This document shows, in pieces, positions 57,285-64,000 of a DNA stretch of 64,000 nucleotides. The notes below the pieces were generated by a model. That model did no database searches. It saw only the letters and a list, made by a program, of their open reading frames with translations, and was not told the DNA's origin. This stretch comes from Gnetum montanum (taxonomy: Eukaryota > Streptophyta > Gnetopsida > Gnetales > Gnetaceae), in assembly GCA_015680685.1 (NCBI GenBank), contig MNCI01030420.1, forward strand, positions 667,777 through 731,776, written 5' to 3'. The translations under genes and the position numbers were made by a program. Position 1 is the stretch's first letter. Every line of letters begins with the position of its first letter.

Positions 57285-58010
57285 TAGGATTCATGTAATA
57301 CTTCTATATTTCCTTATAGTCCTATTTATGATTTGTGTAATATCCCTCTTTATCACTTTAGCTTGACCATTATCTTAGGGATGATAGAATATTGTAAGTT
57401 TGTGTTCTACCTCCAAGTATCTCATCAACTTTGTAAATATGAAACCTATTTATAGGTTTTTTTATTAGAAATTGGTGCCTGAGGCACACCAAACTTGTTT
57501 ATCACCTATTGCTAAAAGAATTAGGTTATAGTTATGGAAGTACAATCAATGATGGTTGTGGCTTCTGCTCATTTCATAAAAGATTCTACAATAGTGATGA
57601 TGTAGGATTTTCTATTGAACATGAAAGAGATTGGACTCATGAAGTTGATTATCCATAGATCAAAAGGTTCTAGTGGCTAAATCCATTATTGGATTCCTTC
57701 CATCCTAGCAGTCATTTTTGCATCCCTTTGACAATGTGCACAAGAGTGAGCAAAGTGATAGACATACTTGAATATTATTGGAAAACATATCTTACGCCAC
57801 CCACACCACACGCCCCGCCCCGCCACACCACCCCCCCCTTCTCTCCAAGGGCACTCATGAGCATCTTAGAGAATCCTTAGTTGATCTTCATCCAATATGC
57901 ACTATCATATTAGACCATCAACCCAAACTCTATAGACATTTCCCTTTATCTTTATGTAGTATTGGACCTAGTGGAGGAATTTTTACTTTTTCCTCTAATC
58001 CCATTCAATA
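57285..58010 (-). pseudogene. pol: GyD integrase, truncated
   Basis: Catalytic core segments on the minus strand: KMTARMEGIQ, then LEPFDLW-I-INFMSPIS (about 57640-57690), NKFGVPQAPIS near 57495 and DNGQAKVIKRD near 57350. It then ends ITQIINRTIRKYRSIT and meets the LTR at 57284. The HH-CC zinc-finger part upstream is disrupted by the C-rich patch at 57796-57838. Stops are many. Confidence 0.8.
57796..57838. repeat. C-rich low-complexity patch
   Basis: Forty-three bases that are almost all C with some A and a few G (G-rich on the minus strand, with runs of 8, 4, 4 and 3 G), in an otherwise AT-rich region. It sits where other copies encode the integrase zinc-finger segment PCGGHYAR. Confidence 0.85.
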
Positions 58011-59460
58011 AGGATCTCTTGTATGAGTAGATATGACAGAAATTCAACATATCAAGTTGTGGCTTATTGAGTTATGGTTACAACTGCTTTAGTAAAAAGT
58101 AGTTCATTGAGAAATTAATCAAAAAGAAACTCTTCATCATTCTTGTTATCCTATCTTAACCAAGATAGGTGCTTAGTAACTACATTCTTAGATCATTTTC
58201 TGTTCATCATTATGAGATCAAACTCTTGTAAGATCACTAGCCACTATATGATATGGGGGCTAACAATTGGCTTGTTCATTGGAAAGCATATGAAATAGTG
58301 GTTGGTGTGCATAAAGACTAGATATTCAAGCACATAATGCCTAATTTTTTCTATATCATACACCGCTACCATTAATTCTTTCTCCATTTTGGTGTATTTT
58401 AGTTGTGCATCCACAATGCTTTTACTTGCACAGTGGATGTAATATGGATTGTTTTATTATTTAACTATGTAAGCATTACTATCAAAGTGAAGTTAAATGC
58501 ATATGTCATGATCTAAAATAATTTTAATCAATTCAGTGCTCATAGAATTAAATTTTGTATAAGTTTCTAATTTAAGAGTTAGAATATCTTCTCATGCCTC
58601 TCAGTCCATTCAAATGATACATCCTTCCTTATTAACTCTACCAATGGTTTGGTAATCTTGGAGAATTTCTCAATAATTTTTTGATAGCAACCAATGTGTT
58701 CAAGGAAGAATCTAACATCTTTAATAGTCAATGATTTTCATATAATTTCTTGGATCACCCTTATCTTCTTTTGATCTACCTTAATGCCTTTTTGTAAAAG
58801 TTGATGCTCTAAGACAATGTTCCCTTGGATCATCAAATAAAGTTTTTACTATTTGATCTTTAGGTTAGTGTCCACATATTACTTTAAAAGCTAATTAAGG
58901 TGGTCCATTTCCTGTTCAAAATCTACCCCATAAGTGAAGATGTCATACATGAAGATTTCTACGCCACAATTAATTCACTATTGAAAGATGCTAAGGACAA
59001 GACATTAAAAGTTGGGAGGCACATTACACAAGCCCAAGGGCATTTTTTTAATGTAAAGGTTCTTAGAAACTTGTGAATGTTATTTTGGCTTCATCTTATA
59101 AAGTTATTTGAATTTGATTATACCACTATAACTATCGAGAAAACTATAATATTTGTGTCCTATAATGGTGTCCAACACCTAATCCAATAATGAAAATGGA
59201 AAATGATCTTTGAAAGTAGCCATGTTCAACAATCTGAAATTAATGTAGATGCTTCATAGCTCATATTTCTTTGGAATAATGATAAGTGGACTTACCCACT
59301 CATTGTCCATCATAGGGTAGATAGATCTTACTTTAAAGAGTTTTTCCACCTCCTTATTAATAACTTATTTTAGTTTAGAATTTAATTTCCTCTATGAATA
59401 TCTCTTGGGCTATTTGTTTACTACTTTTTCCAAACTTTATCTTATGATGGTAGTAAACAA
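58011..59460 (-). pseudogene. pol: GyD reverse transcriptase and RNase H
   Basis: Minus-strand reverse transcriptase from about 59330: MDNEWVSPLIIIPKK, RLLNMATFKDHFPFSLLD, IIGHKYYSFLDSYSG, MPLGLCNVPPNF, and the catalytic motif VEIFMYDIFTYGVDF near 58940, where the second position is Tyr instead of Asp. The thumb has GIKVDQKKIRVIQE and the connection KFSKITKPLVELIRKDVSFE. RNase H follows (a KMEKELMVAVYD-like segment near 58375-58400) and is badly decayed. Confidence 0.85.
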
Positions 59461-59839
59461 ATATGGATTAATTTCTATAATTTCATCATAAGACTATGTA
59501 AATATTAGTGGCTATTTGTTTGCTACTTTCACCAACTTCTATTTGTTTCCTTTGTAAGTTGGGCATTGATAATTATTAGTTCATTCCATGCACACTATTG
59601 AATTGGATTCATAGTCTAAGATCAATCACTAAGTACCCTCTTATATTATGTTTGTTGCATATAACCATCTTTGGATGTTAACTAGTTTAACACATGACTT
59701 GCATGCTATGATTGTTTCTTCTATTAATGATCCATATTTTCTACATACAATTATATCCTATATTACTATATGAAATGCATGAAACTTACTTCTTCTTAAT
59801 CTTGCTAAATTTATTTTTTTAGGAAATTTTCAACAAAAG

Positions 59840-60190
59840 GTTTCTAATCCCTAGCTTGGCATCAGTGGTGCTTAACCAAGATCTTTCCATGATGATGAAA
59901 ATGTCTCATTTGTATTTATCAACATAAATGAATAGGAAATCTAATGGATATGACCAACAACTACTAATGGTGATCACAATATCCTCCACCAACCCCAAGG
60001 GAATAGTGATGGACTAATCTGTAAGCTGTAACCTAATATTGCATTTTTTAACTGGAGGCAAGTTTTATGCCTTGTACATTTCTTATGAAATCATATTAAT
60101 CCTAGAATCTAAGTCTAGTAGAGCATTTTATGGTTCATTTTCCATGCTCTGAAATAAATCAAGGAACTTTCAAGGTCAATTCTCCTTCTA
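59840..60190 (-). pseudogene. GyD aspartic protease
   Basis: Minus-strand frames give MENEP-NALLDLDSRINMIS-EMYKA, then SITIPLGLVEDIVITISSCW and IIMERSWLSTTDAKLGI, the same order as the Gy1 protease. The active site reads D-L-D here as in Gy1, so the catalytic triad is lost. Confidence 0.78.
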
Positions 60191-62480
60191 GGAAGATGTC
60201 CTACATTTATCCAATTAGTTATTATATGTATTAACATGACAATTTGTACATTTGAGGCTCTTTGGTTTGAAGTGAATTGTTGAATAGTCCATGTGTAGTT
60301 TTAATGAAATATACAACCACAGATGCCTATGATGGTTTTGGCATGAAGAATGACCTTTTTTAAGACTTGTGCTTGGAATCACTTGAATTATCTTCCACTT
60401 ACAAGTTCATAGCTTAAGTGGCATTCCATTGTTGAGGTTATGAAGGTATCTTGCCTCACATAAATAGTACATCTAGTAAAGATGTGGAGGCATGAGGTGA
60501 GATGGTGCTCTAGATGGTGAAAGGAGATTCAATGCATGGAGTCACAAGTCTATGGTACTCTAAAGGATGATAATGATGGATGGATATCTGGGTAGTGAAG
60601 CCACTATGAGATACAAGTTGTTGGACATAGTATGCATATGGATCGAGCTATTTATAGAGATAATGCTATCTTGGTGGTGGCAACTCCCACGACTATAGGT
60701 TATACCACTACTAGTAGTAGTATTAAGGTTGAGGTGATATCCCACCTGGATAGTACTATTCTTGGTGGAATGGCTACATGTAGTTTCCTTGAGGATAAAA
60801 CAACCTCCTCAATACTTACCTTTTGATAAACTTCAAGTTTAAAGCATAAATCCTAAACTCTTACAGGTGTGACATTATTGGCTAATAGCCCTTTGGATGT
60901 TTGTACTCATAAATGTTATTGTCATCATTTTCTAATTTTTAGTTTGCAATCTTCTCAACTATAATAGCTTTTCCCTTCTAGTGATACTAGTCCCTTCCTG
61001 TGTCTTTTTTTTCCTCCTATCTTTATCTTTGGCTTCTTCTAATTCTGCTTTTTTCTCTATGATCTTCAATGTAGTTTAAAAATTTTCATTAATGGAGTCC
61101 TACATATTGTCAACCTTATCTAATATTTTAGTAATATATTTTTGGATTAATATGGTCTTTGCTTGAACTACCTTCTCTAGTGGTATTGCTTCATCTTGTT
61201 CACAGAGATGAATCTCCTTCTTGTAGATGGAGACATCTCTATTGTATCCCTCTGCACTCTCTCTGTTCTTTAGCTCTTCTTCTTTCTTTACTATTTAATC
61301 AATAATTCTTTGGATTTGATGGATTCTCATCTTTGATAGTCTTCCCTAGGCATAAATCCTAAGATTTTTCCTAGTTTTATTTTGGAGTTCATCTATAACA
61401 TGTTATAGTTACTTCCTTTGAGAGTTCTCATGGCCTAGACATCTTTGAAGCAGAGAATAGTACCTACCCAAGGATGCATTAAAAGATTCCTAATTTCCTT
61501 ATCTTCATTCTTAAATCTAATTTCTCAAATGGAATACCCAAGAGTATGTTTGGTATTTATCATTGAATAGCTCCAAGATTGTACTTCATCTTTTGATAGA
61601 TTCTAGTTTCAAGAACCAACACCAACTTCCACCTTTTTTGATGAGTATCCTAAAAAAGAACTTTAGCTTTTACCATTAATTTTCAATATTCTACAAGGCA
61701 CATGCATCATGTAAGGCTTGTAAGTGATGTTGAGGATTAACATTGTGGCATCCTTCTAAGTTAGAAATATTATTCATGTCTAGCCATTTGATTTGATTAT
61801 CCCTTTGATGCCTAGTAGGAATATAAACTACCTCAAGAATATTGATCGTCCTTCTTATAGCAAGTAATGGTTTATCATATGCATCATGTCCTTCATGTCC
61901 CTTGTCATGACCATTCCTTATATGGTATTACCTACTATGTATTCATTCTTGATGATGTTCTCATTTTTCTTGCTCTTGCCTACATTCCCTCCTCATGTCT
62001 TCACAATAAATCCTTCTATCATCTTCTTCTTATCTATGATACTTGCTTCTCTAGGTACAGTCATGTTCACTCTTGGTAGCGCTTAACAATGAGGATGAGG
62101 ATGAAAAGCTAGGAGAGTTATGTTGGTCCACTCTCATTCTTTTGTCTCTTTGTTATTCTGCTGATTGTCATTTAGAAGATCCTCATCTTAAGGATCCATT
62201 GGTTTTAGGTCTAGTTATCTCCTTATCTTGGAGGCTTACCAAGGTTGAGTGCAATCATTAATAGGTTGCTTTTTCTTCATTGAAGGAAGGAGAACCTTAC
62301 TGTTAAGATTTTCCTAATGGGTAATTAGTATCCTTCAATTATGATGTTAGTTGGATTGGGATTCCTTTATCTTTAGAAGCTTCATGATAAGCCTCCATGA
62401 ATTTGTCCTTTTGGAGTTAGACTTTTGTTGGTTAATAGTCCCCAGAGATATTAAGACCACCTTATAATTTGGGGCTACTG
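60191..62480 (-). pseudogene. gag: GyD gag, decayed
   Basis: Minus strand. Capsid pieces PQHHLQALHDACAL near 61690-61740 and the region of basic and Glu-rich linkers at about 61000-61350. The tail carries the Tyr/His/Ser-rich part, open at 60560-60745 (MGYHLNLNTTTSSGITYSRG). Stops throughout. Plus-strand open frames at 60632-60826 and 61867-62261 are shadows. Confidence 0.72.
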
Positions 62481-62861
62481 TTGAAGGCTCAAATTTATCA
62501 GTGATGACATAAACATTGATGAGATTGCATGATTAGATGCCAATACTATGTTGCCCTCTACGTTGCTTCATTGTAACTATTCATCCTAGTGAAGAGTGAA
62601 GGTGAAGTACAAATAATTGGGATTGAGGTATCTATAGATAACTTTGATCTATTAAGGTACATCATATACATTCTTTCTTGTTCTATCATGTGATCTTGTA
62701 AAGTCACCTGTACATAGGGAATTGGCCTTGTAAAATGAAGATAGCTTTTTCGTTCACCAAGTATGCCTTGAATAAACTATTATTATTCTGTGCATGATAC
62801 GTTGTTCTAGAGCTACAATGATCCTTGTATGATTTTAGCTATCTAAAATACTAGTGCAAAA

Positions 62862-62880
62862 ATCCTTGGCAATGGTGCCA
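62862..62880 (-). other. GyD primer binding site (tRNA-Asp type)
   Basis: Minus strand TGGCACCATTGCCAAGGAT, matching the tRNA-Asp complement at 15 of 19 positions. All four differences are G-to-A. Confidence 0.88.
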
Positions 62881-62881
62881 A

Positions 62882-63586
62882 TAATAAGTAGTAGAGTAGA
62901 CCCTATACTCAACTATATAGATCACAAGCATTTATGTGCAATCTAATCAAATTCCATGAATGTGGTGAGTAGGATGCCTTAGATACCTAAGTGTAGGATC
63001 ATTGATTATTATCTAACAAATCATAACTTGTGTTAGCTCAAGTGGTATGGTTAAGTATCATTGAGGTATATGATGATTTTTTTATTAATTAAAATATTAA
63101 ACTAATAATCTAAATGTGAGAAAATAATTTAAACTAGCCTAGCATAGAGCATATATTCCCTACTTTTTACTACTAGGCATAGCAAGTGTTCATCATTAGA
63201 ATTACTAAATACTAGTGCATATACTCAAAGTAGTCATGCTCATGTATATATATTTAAGTATAGAATGATGAAATAATTAACTGATAACATGGAAAAGTAA
63301 ATAAATACTAAGAGTATACTTCCAGAAAATAAATCAAACCACTAATTTGAATACTATACTAGAGAAAACAAAACTTGATTTTATTATCATTATGCATATA
63401 TGTCTAGGTACATAGTACACTCAAATAAAACTATGTACAACTTGCTTAATCCATGTTGTAGGCACTTAGAGCAAAAAAAATTCTAACTTTCAAGTAAGAA
63501 AACTACAAGAGTTTGACAACCAAATGATCAAAAGATGGCATAAATGTGATAGGTGTGCACATTTATATAGGCCTGTTGATGCATAC
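62882..63586 (-). repeat. GyD 5' LTR
   Basis: About 705 bases, partner of 56577-57284, ending (plus left side TAATAAG) one base from the primer site. The TATA-like box (minus TATATAAAT) at about 63561-63569 is only about 20 bases from the LTR start, so the U3 with its GATATC cluster is missing in this family. The upper boundary is within a few bases. Confidence 0.82.
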
Positions 63587-64000
63587 TCTTTAGTGCAACT
63601 GACTAACTAACATTTCATTAATTATTTATTAATTTTTAGACTATTAATAATACATTTGATGTTACATGTTATTTAATTTTTATAAAATAAAACCTACATC
63701 CACTCTTTTAGAAGCAACACATAACCAAGTAGGTTTAGAACTATGAATCTTTGATTGTACATTTTTATGTATTAGATTTATTTGATGCATAGCTTGTTGC
63801 AACATCAAAATTCATATCAACTAAGTAATGTCTTAATAATTATAACTTTAATTATTTACAAAGAAGGATTTTGGAAATCGAATCTTGAACAATGAAGTGT
63901 TAGCCTAGTGATAAAAATCTTGATTTGAAATTTTCAAATAATGGATTTGATTCTAGTAGGTAATACTAAGTTATAAAGTTCTAATTGGCCTATATATCTT
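63587..64000. other. No gene recognised
   Basis: AT-rich flank of GyD. No coding or repeat signal seen. Confidence 0.5.

Larger units (their letters stand above)
56577..63586 (-). mobile_element. GyD, complete-order but dead gypsy element
   Basis: About 7.0 kb on the minus strand: 5' LTR 62882-63586, primer site 62862-62880, gag, protease, reverse transcriptase, RNase H, integrase, then 3' LTR 56577-57284. It belongs to the same broad family as Gy1-Gy3. Integrase stops soon after the NGQAKV motif and runs straight into the LTR, so the integrase tail and the long 3' untranslated region are deleted. No target duplication could be made out. Confidence 0.85.

Noticed and set aside
57689-58011. 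Plus-strand Pro/His-rich frames (HTTRPAPPHHPP)
   Set aside because: They come from the C-rich patch within the antisense of GyD integrase.

Overview
This window looks like intergenic DNA from a large seed-plant nuclear genome. It is AT-rich, has no dense gene content, and is packed with old LTR retrotransposons whose reading frames are full of stops. The retrotransposon types (Athila/Tat-branch Ty3/gypsy, tRNA-Asp primer sites) and a plant-type hAT relic fit a land plant. A gymnosperm is plausible but cannot be shown from this sequence alone. I found no confident intact host gene, tRNA, rRNA or CRISPR array. Element names below are mine.

Left end (1-6602): remains of minus-strand gypsy elements. 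GyM has a 5' LTR at 5105-5957, a tRNA-Asp primer site at 5085-5103 and a decayed gag running down to about 2.4 kb. It sits against a fragment (5958-6602) of another LTR type that recurs at 46.7-47.7 kb. A 127-residue ORF of unknown function lies at 8-391.

Centre (6603-44908): a nest of insertions that can be unpacked base by base. Gy1 (LTRs 6603-7456 and 44045-44908) is cut twice. In its RNase H it holds a 12.1-kb Tat-like element, TatL (12084-24176, 2.86-kb LTRs, 5-bp target duplication). In its 3' untranslated region it holds Gy2 (26283-42476, target duplication CCTAT). Gy2 is itself cut in its integrase by Gy3 (32974-39808, target duplication GCAAA). TatL is the youngest by LTR similarity. 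It has two unusual traits: an RNase H domain of the RVT_3 type lies upstream of reverse transcriptase, in addition to the normal one after it, and an intact 170-codon ORF with its own TATA-like box lies between integrase and the 3' LTR. Part of TatL gag/protease is hidden by a 650-base run of N (15829-16478).

Right side (44909-64000): minus-strand relics. GyF has gag 44990-46340, a primer site and an LTR to about 47.74 kb. GyE is an LTR with primer site at 47948-49920, interrupted by about 1.1 kb of other sequence. A hAT-family transposase pseudogene of the DUF4371/C17orf113-like group lies at 51555-53712. A small ORF with a signal-peptide-like start lies at 55926-56099. GyD (56577-63586) is a complete-order but dead gypsy element whose integrase carries an odd C-rich patch.

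The coding parts worked together as retrotransposon Gag and Pol proteins: capsid, protease, reverse transcriptase, RNase H and integrase. Every Pol copy here is broken by stops, so none can move by itself.
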